Positions 50,790 to 63,200 of a DNA stretch of 64,000 nt are shown piece by piece. Within the stretch, counting starts at the first letter, position 1, and every line of letters begins with the position of its first letter. The stretch comes from Patiria pectinifera. Lineage: Eukaryota; Echinodermata; Asteroidea; Valvatida; Asterinidae. Made by a program: the position numbers and the translations under genes. Location: NCBI GenBank assembly GCA_029964075.1, contig CM057149.1, positions 12,100,465 to 12,164,464 of the forward strand, written 5' to 3'. The notes under the pieces were generated by a model. It was not told the DNA's origin and ran no database searches. It worked only from the letters and a program-made list of their open reading frames with translations.

Positions 50790-51479
50790 GATTCATATAT
50801 GCACACACAAAAATCAATATAAACGAGGCCTTGTACCCCTCCGTGAATATGTACATGTATATATGTAATTAACCCAAGAGGAGACGCGTGTGGTATATGG
50901 CAGTGGAAATAATTATGTTCAAATTGGATGGTTATCTCAATGACCAACTGTCACTTATGAATGACTGCTTACCTTTCCTGCTAAATGACTGTAGACTGTT
51001 AATAAATATTCCATGGACGACATTATACAAATTATTGTTGCCTGTTGTGATGGGGTCCATGGTGTTTTGTACACCCGATGGTGCAAATGGCATAAACCAC
51101 AATCGAGGCAGGCAACAATTGTTTTGTTATACCACGGTAATAGATTCCAACCGTCTGAAATTGTGTGTTTCCTCCAGTTGCCGTGCAGTAATCGCGGAAT
51201 TTTGAAAAGATCCGCGATTACTGCACCTTGAATATTCGCACAAATACTATATGCCATGTAGTTTTCAAATTGTCCTATGTCAATAGTTTTGTTTATATGT
51301 GTATATTTGTTTAATGTTTGTATTTTACCTGTTGTCTGGAGATCCCTTTAAATAGTGATTTGTATCGATTTTAAGAAGTCCTCTGGCCTTTTTGTTTTTA
51401 ATGTTAAAAACCTGTTTGCCCGATACTAAATAAATAGATCTCGCTAAATGAGTTTTGTTTTTAATAATGATTAAAATAC

Positions 51480-52300
51480 GATTTTCAAAAAGATGATTAA
51501 AATCAAATCTGCAAAGTTTCCCTTGATCACCTGACAATAATATTTTGATGACTTGGTGTTCAATTGTTTCATAATTGAAAATAACTCCAGTCCAGACAAC
51601 ATGTTCAAAAAATGTATGTTTTCGGTTACAATGTACTACATATTAAATATAACTCAAATCAAGAGAACATGCTCTACATAACATATGCTGATTACTTGGT
51701 ATTCAATTATTTCATAATCGAATATAACCTAAATCGTGACAGCATGTTCTAAAAACACATGTGGATGACTTGGTTTTAATTTACTACATAATTTAATATA
51801 TTCGAAATAAAGCAAGTTCTGAAATTATTTTTAAAAAATACAAAATGTCAACTACGATGATTGCATTCTGTTACAATTCAAACTTTACAAAATTATGTTT
51901 GATTGGAATATGGTCCTTTATGTGCAAAATAGTAGATACGTCTCAGGGTAACATGGGTGTTACCACCCCCCCCCCCGTGAATTTTTGGATTTGAGTCTGT
52001 ATTTGTCTAATAAACTGTTATTAAACCTGTCTTTCAATCATATAAGGAATTTTAACCAATGCATCTAGCCCTCTATATTTGTGACGGATATATTCATCTG
52101 TGGGCTGTTTTTTTATTTTTAAATACGATTTTCAAAGAGATGTTTAAAACTAAATCCGCAAAGTTTCCCTTGATCAACTGACAATAATAAGTACTGATGG
52201 CTTGGAGTTTCAATTACAACATAATTAAATATGATTTAAATCAAGACAGCATGTTCAAAAACAAAAATGAAAAAAAAATCAACTATACGATGATTGCTTT
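51480..52300. repeat. Degenerate tandem repeats, units of roughly 110 bp
   Basis: AAGTTTCCCTTGATCA(C/A)CTGACAATAATA occurs at about 51517 and 52160. 'GACTTGGTGTTCAATTGTTT'-like and 'GACAGCATGTTC(T/A)AAAAAC' words recur three to four times. AT-rich, non-coding. Confidence 0.6.
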
Positions 52301-52624
52301 TTGTTACAATGGAGGAGACAAGGTAAATGCGCGCAACTTTTGGGTATAATAGTAGCCATTTTGGATCGTTATGTCCTCATAATTATTCAGTCATTTATAT
52401 GCTTTAGAAAATGTTATTGAAGTAAGGAAGGGTAAGTAGATTCACCAAAATAAAATTTTCAAAAAAATGTAAAAATCATATATACCCAAATATGGGGGGG
52501 GGGGGAATATATATATTACGCGGCAGGTATTAACGATTTATGCAAATTAGGTATATTTAGGGTCACACTTAACGATGGCATCCACCCACATCGTGTTTGT
52601 TATGGTTTAAATAATTGATCTAGC

Positions 52625-52900
52625 ATGGATGCCAGCCATTACAATTACAAAAATATGCCGGAAAATTATTTTCTAGAGATTTTTTGCCCAACAAATTCCG
52701 AAATGAAGTTGCTCAGCTTTCGTTTACCCAGCATTTTTTGTAGTGTAGATCCATGCGAGAACGAATTTTGGGACAACATTTCGACTCTCAATATTCGAGC
52801 TGTTGATGCTAGTTGTGAATCCTGCCGCACAGTGCATCGCATTCTGCGGACATGCGAGAAACAACATTTGTGCATTGGTGATGTATGTAATATGTGACAC
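52625..52900 (+). CDS. Hypothetical 90-residue open frame, doubtful
   Basis: Starts MDASHYNYKNMPENYFLEIF and has a Cys-rich end (SCESCRTVHRILRTCEKQHL then CIGD). The frame has a splice-donor-like GAT|GTATGT at about 52882, so it could be a first exon in phase 0. No family is recognised, and it abuts a dispersed repeat at 52903. Could be part of an unknown element or chance. Confidence 0.2.
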
Positions 52901-52902
52901 AC

Positions 52903-53085
52903 ACAAACGTGTGTTCACCATCGATCGTGGGACGTCCTATTGTCCCTCTTTTGTTTGTACTCAAACTTTTTAGGAAGACTCCCATAAATTGTGTACACGA
53001 CCTCAATCGCGGACGTATGCTGGGAATCGTGGACGATATTGTTCTCTTTTGTTCTCTGGTATTTTTCGTCCACGGTTTGAAAAGA
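52903..53085 (-). repeat. Dispersed repeat, family D2-related, inverted copy
   Basis: Reverse complement of the block at 20790-20975: GGGACGTCCTATTGTCCCTC, AACTTTTTAGGAAGACTCCC, GTATTTTTCGTCCACGG. Confidence 0.7.
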
Positions 53086-53089
53086 TGAA

Positions 53090-54310
53090 CACGTACGTGT
53101 ACACAACGTGTAGCGTATGCATTCAATGGACACGGCTGGAAATGCGTATGCAACAAAATGTCCGCTGCCGGCGTCCGATGAAAACAAGCTGGGTGTCTTT
53201 TTTTCGAGAACGGTAAGACATAAGGTTAGTTTCCTTTTAACCAGACCTTTGAAATAGGATAAAGTAACCAATCTAAAATAAAATGTTCTGAGATTTCAGG
53301 CCCCTTTAACTTGTGCCTTTCATGGGGACCCATTCTTGCGCAAGCCGACTCATCAAAGAATGATTAATAATGCTAAACGAATTTTACTGCAGCTGGGTCG
53401 TGTGCTGTGAAGCTTATGTAAATGCGGATGGAATTCAAGCCCGTAGCCAGTCTATTGCGAGGGATGGGTCTTTTATTCTATTCGTGCTGGCAAAAGCCTG
53501 GGAATTTTCTTTGTCTTTTTCATTGTGACAGTCATTTAGATTCAAAATGCATATCTGCTTTTAACGGACCCGTGTGGAATTTAGAGCGGGTCGTTCCCCC
53601 CCCCCCCCCCCCTCCGGCCTACCGTAGACTACGTGCCTGGAATTTTATGGATCTCTTTTATGAATCTATTGTTCATGTGGGTGTTTGACGGTGCATAGCT
53701 AATTCAATAAACTTTTTTTTTTAAATGTCACTCCATGTGCTGCATTAATCACATGCGTACGGGAAGCGGTCATGGCCACGGCCGCTAATCTTCATTGGAA
53801 TTCTTTTGCCAGCTGTGGTATGCCGTGGCACACGGCTAGTGGGTAGTTCCACAGCTGCTGCTTTTGTGCAGTCCCGCCACCACACAAAGGCTGTGCAGTC
53901 ATGCGGGCCACTTGCTCTATGTGTGGAGGAATGTCCCCATTACACCCCGTCCTTAAGGGGTTAAGCGACAACTTTTATGAACTATTTCGGAAGAAAACGA
54001 ATACATGGGCCAATAAGGATTGCGCTCCACGTGCTTTTTTCGGGTTTCATCCCGAAAACAGATTCCTTTTCTAAATTGTTTTTTTTTAATTTTTATTCTG
54101 GCTACACAAAAGTTATTCACTTTTTGAATAAGACAAATCTGATCGCAATGTGGCACTTATTGTACCAAAATAAAACAAGTGCGAGTGAACAATAAGTTCT
54201 GGCCGTCTTGAATGAAAGCCCGGACCGGCGCGCCGTCCCACGCGAAAATCACGCGCTGAAAATTGACCACAAAAAGCCCCTCATGGTCCAGCGAACATGT
54301 GACAAAATTG
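53090..54310. other. Spacer without recognisable gene
   Basis: A poly-C tract at about 53597-53612 and a T-run near 53710. Open frames are short and match nothing known to me. Confidence 0.5.
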
Positions 54311-54317
54311 TGCACTT

Positions 54318-55470
54318 TTGCATAAAAGCATGAAACTTGGCACAGATGTTCATATTCATGCCAGAAAATGTTTTAGATGTAAGCCACCGCAAAGTTACCC
54401 TTTTAGGGGCGTGGCATCCATTTTAAAAAAAGGGAGGGCAGGACTTGTCGTGCCTGCAGTGAAAACGGTTGTTCCCACTAAGATTCCCACTAAGACAAGC
54501 AGGAAACTTCACAAAGACATAATTATATAGATTGTAAGTGTTTTCCAGATTCGGAGCCACCACAAAAATACCTTTTTGGGGGCGTGGCAGCCATTAAAAA
54601 AGGGGGGTGTAATTATTATGCCCACCTTGGAAAAAAATTGTGCCAATATTTCATGAAAAAAATGAACGTCCCACAGACGTTTATATTCATGAGAAAACAA
54701 ATCCAGATGTGGAGCCCTTTAAAACAAATTCAAGATGTGGAGCCATTCTACTATGGCTGCCACGCCCCTAAAAGGGTGTGTTTGCGATGGCTCCACGTCT
54801 GATTTTTTTTCTAGTGAATATCAATGTCTGTGGGAATTAGCTTCATTCGTTTATGAGATGTGGGCACATTTTTCCCATGGTGGGCAAAATAAGAACCCCG
54901 CCCCTTTTTTCAATATGGCTGCCACACCCCTAAAAGGGTGTGTTCGTGATGGCTCCACATCTTGATTTTTTTTTTCTCATGAATGTCAATGTCTGTGGAA
55001 AGTTCCATTTCTCTATGAATGTGGGAACAGTATTTCCATGGGGGGAATATGGAAAACCCCGCCCAATTTTTTTCTAATATGGTTGCCACGCCCCTAAAAG
55101 GGTGTGTTCGAGATGGCTCCACATCTGGAATATTTTTTCTCATGAACATAAACGTCTGTGGGACGTTTTATTCCTTCATGAAATATGGGCACAATTTTTC
55201 CCAAGGTTGGCATCATAATTTCCCCCCCCCCCATTTTTAAATGGCTGCCACGCCCCCCCCCCCAGGTACTTTTGTGGTGGCTCCGAATCTGGAAAACACA
55301 GTTTCCTGCTTTTGTGACAAGTGGGAACAGCCGTTCACTGCGGGCACGACAAGTCCCCTTTTTTAAATGGATGCCACGCCCCTAAAAAGGTAAATTTGCG
55401 ATGGAAGCACATCTAAAACTTTTTCTGGCATGAATATGAACATCTGTGCAAAGTTTCACGCTTCATGCAA
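54318..55470. mobile_element. Foldback element with internal 163-bp tandem repeats
   Basis: Outer arms 54318-54485 and 55312-55470 are inverted copies (GAAACTTGGCACAGATGTTC, AGGGGCGTGGCATCCATTTT, GACTTGTCGTGCCTGCAGTG). Between them the phrase ATGGCTGCCACGCCCCTAAA recurs at 54753, 54915, 55079 and 55241, spaced 162-164 bp. Each unit carries GATGGCTCCACATCT and an ATGAATGTCAATGTCTGTGG-like segment. No coding capacity. Confidence 0.85.
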
Positions 55471-55499
55471 GAGTGTCACATATCCAATGGACTATTAAG

Positions 55500-57010
55500 T
55501 TTCAAATAAATTATAGCATGCTATTTCGCGTTGTTTAAGCGCCCAATACCACATTACTGCACATTATCTTGCCTCCATTTACAAAATTTTCATAAACAAC
55601 TTACCGAATTGTTACCTACAATATTTTTTTTAGTATTTAATTTATTTTGTTTGCTTTTATTTTTAAAAATGTGGTAGTTATATTTTATGGGAATCTTAGG
55701 TGGCTCGTTTTTGTTCAATTTTCCGGGGGACAGACATATGTATAAAATAGACGCGCATGCGCATCGATCGAGACAAAGCCGGTGTTCCGAAAACTTTCAT
55801 CAAAAATGCATTTACTGACGACGGCATGACATTTGGCCAAGTTTTGGTCTAAATATTTATGGTCAATTTTCGGGGACATACAGACAGACAAACCTACCGA
55901 CCGACCGACCAACCTAGCTACCGACCACCAAGTGACATGTAGAAGATCCTGCCAGAGCTTAAAAATATATCTTGGGGGAGGGGGGATGTAGATGCTGAAA
56001 AAAAAAAGAAGTCGACATTTTTAATGGTAGATGAAAAGTATATTTTGTCTTTTTTTTTTCACCAGTGTGATTTTTTTAAATGCTAGTAACTGGGAATAAC
56101 TTCCCACGGATATTCGTAGCTGTTTGCCTGGCTGACAGTCTTTGGTAAAAGAGAGAAAAGAACACAATACATATCGAAATCAATACTGTATATTTAATTT
56201 AACGCATAATTAGTGTTTGGTATTGTTTGCTAGCCATATTTAACAGGTCGCTGAAAATCCGCATAATTTATGTGGAGAACATGTTGAACAATCCCATTTG
56301 TTGACGTCCGGATCGGCGGCGAATTTTGCCCTGACTATACATGTATGTAATTCTAGCAGAGAATATATGATTACAGCCACCGAATTTGGAGCGAATCCGT
56401 CAACAGAAAACTGGCAGTGCATACCTATATGTGTGGCAATTTACTGTTTTATACCGTTTCTGACGTACTCTACATTCTGGCGACGCCGATTGTAAATATT
56501 TCGTTAGTCCCTGAATTGTATGATTTAGTTAGGAGCCTCCGCCCCCTTTTTCTTTGAGCTGTGATTTGCATGTCTACGTTTTAATGTTTTATATGTGAAA
56601 TGTTGTTGTACCTGTTGTGTTGTAGTTTTTATTTATTACATCGATTTAAGTTTCTCGTGGTGTTTTTTTACATATTTTATTGGTAAAGGTATTTTAACCT
56701 TGTATTATGTTATTTTATCCTGTCTTTTAATGTGTAACAGTTTTTGCATTGTAAAAATTGACTTTATTTATAGCCTTTGGCTACAAGTTCAATATCAAAT
56801 TAACTTACATAAAACTAGAAAGCACTCGGAGAGCGCAACCTCCGCCAAAAAAGGCTAAACAATTCCCGGCCATATTGTTAGTGCATGCAACACGTGGAAC
56901 TTTTATAATGCATATGTAGCGACTGCCCCTTTAACTTTAACTGAGCGTGAGCTAATGCAGAGGTCAACGGGTCAAGTATATTGTGGCATTGTAGTTCAAC
57001 ATATTATGTG
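55500..57010. other. AT-rich spacer without recognisable gene
   Basis: Includes a CAGACAGACAAACCTACCGA-type simple repeat at about 55880-55925 and an AGCACTCGGAGAGCGCAACC motif near 56820 that looks like the end of an old element. No coding region supported. Confidence 0.5.
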
Positions 57011-57019
57011 CCATGATAT

Positions 57020-57742
57020 TAGTCTGGTTCCCAGACCAAAAGATTCTGACTATTCCTGATAAATTTTAGGTCCGGTAGCCTCCGGTAATACATTGTATTA
57101 CAATTTACGTCACGTGACTAAAACGGGAGGAATTCCTCCTTTTCCCGAAAATTTCCGAAGTTTGCCGAATTCGTTTCGTCGACACTCGGATAGCGCCCGA
57201 GTATTTCCGAATATAATATAGGTTGAATTAACTGCTAATTGCTTATTAATTTTTTTTTTAATGAGTTGATAATTACTATTCATTGCTTTCATTTAGAAAA
57301 CTTGAAATTCAGCGACGATTTTGTGCATCAAATATACTCGGATCGTATGGGCGAACTTTTTGCTGCGTCATGTACAATTTTGAATTTGACGACCGTGACC
57401 GAGATTTTCCAAAACTGGGTCTTCATTCTGCTCCGCCTGCTAACAGTGCTATTTGGGTGCCTAATTTTAAAGATTCCAGATCAACATTAGTCAATGTTAT
57501 ATTACAGAAACATCAAACTGTATAATCATAACTGTATGATATTACGTAGCAAGTGATATATATATTTTTTTTAAATGATCAGAACATTAATAAAAGCTAA
57601 AAGTGATAAAGCGAAGTCGGAAACAAAGCCGAGCTTTGAAAAATGGCCATCAATGTCGTCATGTTTATTTTTAGCCACGGAGGCTGCCTGACCTAAGATT
57701 CATCAGGAATAGTCGGAAACTTTTGGTCTGGTAACCAGACTA
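57020..57742. mobile_element. TAGTCTGG TIR element, about 720 bp
   Basis: Inverted ends of about 70 bp: TAGTCTGGTTCCCAGACC, then GACTATTCCTGATAAATTTT at the left. The right end has the complementary CATCAGGAATAGTC and GGTCTGGTAACCAGACTA. ATGATAT flanks both sides (57013-57019 and 57745-57751, with two extra bases on the right), a possible target duplication of hAT size. The interior has an open frame that matches no transposase. Confidence 0.75.
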
Positions 57743-58739
57743 CTATGATATGGCCTAGAAATGGACGGGTCCATTAGTTTTTGTGTGGGTGGGGGAGGGG
57801 TACCCCAACTTCATGGCCTATGGCATATTTGCACATACAAAATTGTAATTGTTAAAAAAATCCTGCATCCGGAACACGTCCAAAATCGAATGGGTCCGTA
57901 CTTGTACCAAGGACCACCCCTACACAAATGTTATGAAAATCTGCCCACAACTGTTTGAGTTATCCTGTTCACAGGCAAACCACCAACATTAACCTCCTCG
58001 GCGGGTAAGATTCTCCGTCGGCGGAGGTATCAATATGGTGCAATAACAATAGCTCTTCACAAACCATAATTATACGGGCATACAGAATCAACACTATTTT
58101 AGGGACTAAGCTATATTATAAATATTTACCCTAAATTAATAACTGGAGTCTGCGCTCTAAACTTGCAGCGGCTTCTTCTGGACTCCTGGTTGTTCGTCAA
58201 ACTTCTCTTGGTTTGCTATTTATTTACAGGCGTATATACAAAAACTAGTGTGTCCTTCCACGGGAACAGTCACTGTAAGGAGCAAACACTACCTAATGGT
58301 TCCTATTTTCGTATCCGGACACATATGGCATAAAAATGGCGACTGGAACTGTAGAGTAGACGACTATAACACTGCTAAGTCTCTACACAGCGAAGGAGTG
58401 GGGTTGTGAAAGCATGTGCTCCTGGTTTATATACCGACGCGTAGAATGGAATGCCCTGACCTGCCCAGTCAAAAGAACTGAACACAATGGGCAATAGAAC
58501 ACAAAAATGCCTTGGCCACTAGGGCAGAACTCAGAACAAAAAAGGACTTAACTGACTTTTTATTTCTTCGGCCAGGACTGCACATAATATATACAGCTGC
58601 TGTAGGAATTTCACTACACTATCACCAGTTTGCTTTCCCGTTGTCTCTTACAGTGTTCCACATGGTGTAAGTTTGCTGAAAGAGGCGTTTTTATTGTGCT
58701 CCACCATATAGCTAATAGAGACCAGTTCATCGCCGTAGG

Positions 58740-58760
58740 ATGCAGTCAAGGGGGAAAGTA
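58740..58760 (+). CDS. Candidate start exon of transporter B
   Basis: ATG then six codons (MQSRGKV) followed by a consensus donor GTA|GTAAGT, in phase 0, the phase required by the exon at 60097. Short first coding exons are common before the DGGYGW exon. No support beyond phase and donor; the G at +4 of a strong start context is absent (C). Confidence 0.35.
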
Positions 58761-59399
58761 GTAAGTAGGCCTACAATCATCCACATCATCGTCATGTTCT
58801 TGTTTAAATTTTTTTTGGGCTCATCCACCCGCGTTCACATCACTGGGATTGATTGCCTGTCAAGTGTAAACTGGTTGTTATTTCTGCCTGTGGTAAATAA
58901 CGAAACGCAGCTTTGCAATAATTATACCCTGCATGCAATAAAAAGCGCAAAAATTGGATATGCTGTTTATTGGACCAGATACATGTATGTAGCGAATGAT
59001 GCATATTCGAGCTTGAAGACCGTAGTGACAATTATGGGGTTAATTATTTTCTCAGATTAATTATGAGCATGTGGTGTTTTCATGAATATTTTTTTTTCCA
59101 TTGCAAGATGGGAGCCTATTTACGGGTTGGCCCTATAGGCTGATAAAGAAAATGTAAAGGTCTATATTAAAAGTCCATGTTAATAGTGTTAATTTTCGAT
59201 TAAAAGAGGTATACAAAGAAGTACTGGAAAACGTTTAAACAAGAAGAGGGATGTCCTCGATTAACAGCATACATGTGCTCGGGAAGAATTTTGCATCCTG
59301 ACGCCATCACTTTGTTTATCATAATCTCAATGAAGGTCAGTCATTGCAAACATGTTGAAAAGACATGAAAAGCTCATTAATCTATACGTTCCATTAGTA

Positions 59400-59735
59400 T
59401 AAACGTCCCATTGGTCCGACGTCCCATTGGTCTGAAGTCCCATTGGTCCGACGTACGGCTCATTGCTCTATACGTTCCATTAGTATAAACGTCCCATTGG
59501 TCCGACGTACGTCCCTTTGGTCCGAAGTTCCATTGGTCCGAAGTCCCATTGGTCCGACGTCCCATAGGTCCGACGTCCCATTGGTCCGACGTCCCATGGG
59601 ATTAGGATTAGGGTTAGGGTTATAGGGTTAGGGGGTTAGGGGGTTAGGGTCAGTCAACCTTAACCAGTGGAAGTACACAGTATTTTGTTTCATTGGACCA
59701 ATGGGACGTCGGACCAATTGGACTTTGGATCAATG
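59400..59735. repeat. 16-bp minisatellite, TTAGGG tract and inverted minisatellite
   Basis: 59401-59600: degenerate tandem CGTCCCATTGGTCCGA units. 59602-59650: TTAGGG and close variants (about 7 units), matching the animal telomere repeat. 59697-59720: the minisatellite in reverse (CCAATGGGACGTCGGACCAA). The whole forms an inverted arrangement around the telomere-like core. Confidence 0.85.
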
Positions 59736-59744
59736 GTACCTCGG

Positions 59745-60032
59745 ACTATCGAGACGTAATCGAACAAAAGAGGTCCACAGGGTACAGAAAAGGTGAACGT
59801 TTTGTGGACTTGCACCCGTCCACGGTAGGTTTCCGCTTCTCTGGAAAACAGATTGAGAGGCATTTTGGGGTTAGGTTTATCCGTCGCAAAATGAACAGGA
59901 ACACTCATCAAGGAAATCATACTTAAAATAAATTGGGTTGAAATAGTGTTCACAGTGGAAGTCAAATGACTCTTTTCTCCGGTAATTGTTCTTGTCTGCA
60001 TGAAAACAAAGGAGTGTCCACTGTAGGTATGG
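59745..60032 (+). repeat. Dispersed repeat family D3, copy 2
   Basis: Parallel to 35690-36005: AACAAAAGAGGTCCAC, TCTGGAAAACAGATTGAGAG, TTTATCCGTCGCAAAATGAA, AACAAAGGAGTGTCCAC. It ends about 65 bp before the transporter B exon. Confidence 0.65.
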
Positions 60033-60096
60033 ACGGTAAGTGTGGTTGTGTACTTTGTGTATGGATCCTAAAATATCGCCGTGACTACTTTTTCAG

Positions 60097-60286
60097 GATG
60101 TGGTCAAGAAAGATGGTGGCTACGGTTGGGTATTGACCGCCATGGCGTTCTTCATGGCTTTCATTGAACTCGGCACATTCAAAAGCTTTGGGGTCTTCCT
60201 GCTGCCCATTCGTGAATCGCTTCAGTGTTCAGTGACAACAATAGGAACCGTCATGGCCGCAGCCCACACAACTTCCTTCATGTTGA
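60097..60286 (+). CDS. Transporter B, exon with DGGYGW signature
   Basis: Acceptor CTTTTTCAG, donor TTGA|GTAAGT; 190 nt, phase 0 to 1. Starts DVVKKDGGYGWVLTAMAFF. Confidence 0.92.
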
Positions 60287-63200
60287 GTAAGTCCTCAGTT
60301 GAGGTACGGCAAAGTTTGGGAATCCCGAACATTTTTTTTCTAAGGATGATTCTTAAAAACAAAGCACAATTAAGTCAAGCCATGCAATAAGCATATTCTT
60401 TTCTTATTTTGTCAACATTCCTTAAGGTCGTTATGGCAACAGAAAAACTTAAATGGCATCGCCTGGTATTACCCCATACTAGTAGTAATCCCGAACAGTA
60501 CAGTAAACACTGGTTAAAAAATTGACTTATTTCGTTCTTGCGTAACTGCCACAGAAAAAGCCGTCTGAAATTTTAAAGTCACTAAATTATTTTTTTTTCC
60601 CAAGAGGTAAGACTATTTAACAAAAGCCAGCCAAGTTGAGGAATTGTAGGTGAGAAAGCTATATATCATACTGCTACTTAAAACTCGTTCCGGACTCCTG
60701 TTATGAAGACAACAACAGGACTTTTTTATATGTGTAAATTTGAATTGTAAAGTACTTTCCTCATAGATTATGGTTATCGTGAATTGTAAAGTACTTTCCT
60801 AATTTGAATTGTAAAGTACTTTCCTCATAGATTATGGTTATCGTGAATTGTAAAGTACTTTCCTAATTTAAAGTGGAGCGGAGTACATCCCCAACATCTT
60901 ATTTCGGGCCAACTTGCTCCTTGGCGGCAGTGTTCCTTTTATGAAACGAATGCACAAGCACCTGACACAGCCAATACTCTCCCTTAAGCCCGCCGCATAC
61001 GAGGACTACGTGTTGAGCAAAAAGTCATTCGAGGCCCCTTGGTGTTTTGGCTGCTAGGTGACCGAGAAAAAAATGCCTGTCAACCATAGCCGCGCACAAC
61101 ATTATGCACAACAGGAATGACGTTCGCACGTTGCCGTCAGTGCGCAGACGTAATTAAGTCATGTCACATTCAACAATTGGTCAACTAATAATCCTTCTCC
61201 CGAATCTGCCCTGACGACTATAGTGACAGGCTTCGGATGGACGACAAGCATCCGACATTCCCGGCAAGAACGACGATTAGGACTGGTGATCACACCGCGA
61301 ATGCCAAACTCCCTCTGGCGACTTCCGTGGAGCCATTCGTTTATATTCAGAAATAACAAAAGTACCATGAATTATTTTCAGACTGTCTTTCCTTTTGTTC
61401 ATTGATATGTGCAGTTCCACTGGTAAACATACTTGGTAAGAAGCACGGAACGAAAGTGTTAGTCGTTGGAGGGGGCTTCATTATGTTTGTGTGCGGTCTT
61501 GGAACTTGCCTCGCATACAACATCGCTCAGTTTTCGGTGTTCGTGACTCTTTGGGGTAAGTATCGACTTATACCGATTTCCTCTGGTTATGAATTTTGAT
61601 CTTTCAAATGGTGTACAACGCAAAAACACGAAGGCATAGTTGTCAACACAAACCAATAACGCAATAACGAAACAATGCTTTTGTGTCTTTTAGTCATTAC
61701 AGAACACCCAAAACAAACAGAAAGTGGCCCAAAGGATGACACACAAAAAGTTAATAGTGGTAAAAAGTAAATAAAAAAAAAAATAGTAGTTCGAACTTCG
61801 AAGATGAAACAGTGGACGTTCATATAACGATCAGCAAAGCGGCTGATCGTGGAATGAGGCGATTGGTCTCCAAATGTTTCTTGAAAGTGTCTTTAATATG
61901 TGACATATGAACGCGAGGAACACTGACGGAGTTCGCTCGTACCCCCACCCTGCAAACAGGACGCTGGGATACTCACGCTCTGAGTGGTTGGATTTAGCGT
62001 GACATGTGACCTGCGCGTCATCACGGTCATGACTCTGCAAGGTTTTAAACGGCCGTTAAGACTGATTCATTACTCTTTTATTACAGCTTAGAGATGGGTT
62101 TTTTTTTTCGTTGAAAAGCGTAATGATGTAGGAAATTCTGTAAAAACTTATCTGTGTTGTAAACTTACAATTCCCGTCACTTGCTCAGGCTCCGTTTCGA
62201 ATCACGAACGGTCGGATTGCATTATGCGACGCTCAAACTTTTGTCCACATGGTCCGCAATGAAACAGAAATCACATCCGGTATGGAATGTGCGCATTTCT
62301 ATGGGAAGTTTTCAGATAGCATTTGCGCACATTGTCTAACTGTTGTCTTGAACAGCTTCAGCCAGATGCTTTATACATAGGTCATAGGCCACTTCCTTAA
62401 CAATGATTCAATACCAGGGTGAGAGAGCAGGTAGAGCAGGTAATGCACTATAGTGTTGGGTGCGTACTGCTCGACACCCCGGGGACGAGGTTGGAGCTTC
62501 ACGGAATCATTCTGTGAAGCTCCAACCTCGTCCCCGGGGTGTCGAGCAGTACGCACCCAACACTATAGTGCATTACCTGCTCTACCTGCTCTCTCACCCT
62601 GGTATTGGATCATTTGCATATGCAAGATTTAACAAGTTTGCAAATGAGGAATAGTCTGGTGCCTGTGCGTTACATTTGCGTTTGTCTGAGGTGTCTGAGG
62701 TAAAAAAAAAAAAAACAGAATCAATTCGTCGCAGCGCAAGCATGGCGTGAGTTACGAAAACACGATTTTATTTCAATTAAACTGTTACGATCGTAACGAG
62801 ACAACATGCAGTGTCAAATTTCATATTAATATGAACAAATTGGAAAGGAAATGAATATTTTCGAGAAGGCATGGACGAATAATCGCGAAAATACGTACTG
62901 CACGTTGTGAATAACAACACCAAGTACATGGTATATCCATTTCTAGCCAATTGTGGTATCGAATCAGGATACAGGAAGAAAGTTTCCTGTCCAGGGCTTA
63001 CTATTGGAAACGAGGTTGGAAATAAAGTAAGCACTGGGGACGAGGTTTGTGAAGCTCATCAGCGTATCCCAGCGTCCTGATTGCAGGGCGGGGGTACGAG
63101 CGAACTAACGGAGATGAATTATTTATGCCGTACGGCAAGTGGTTCCCTTCTTCTGTTTTAAAAATATTTTTGGTAACAACTTACGCACGCGCTTTTTCTT

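Noticed and set aside
59602..59650. TTAGGG tract as a chromosome end
   Set aside because: It is only about 50 bp, degenerate, and followed by ordinary sequence and the transporter B gene; an interstitial tract, not a telomere.
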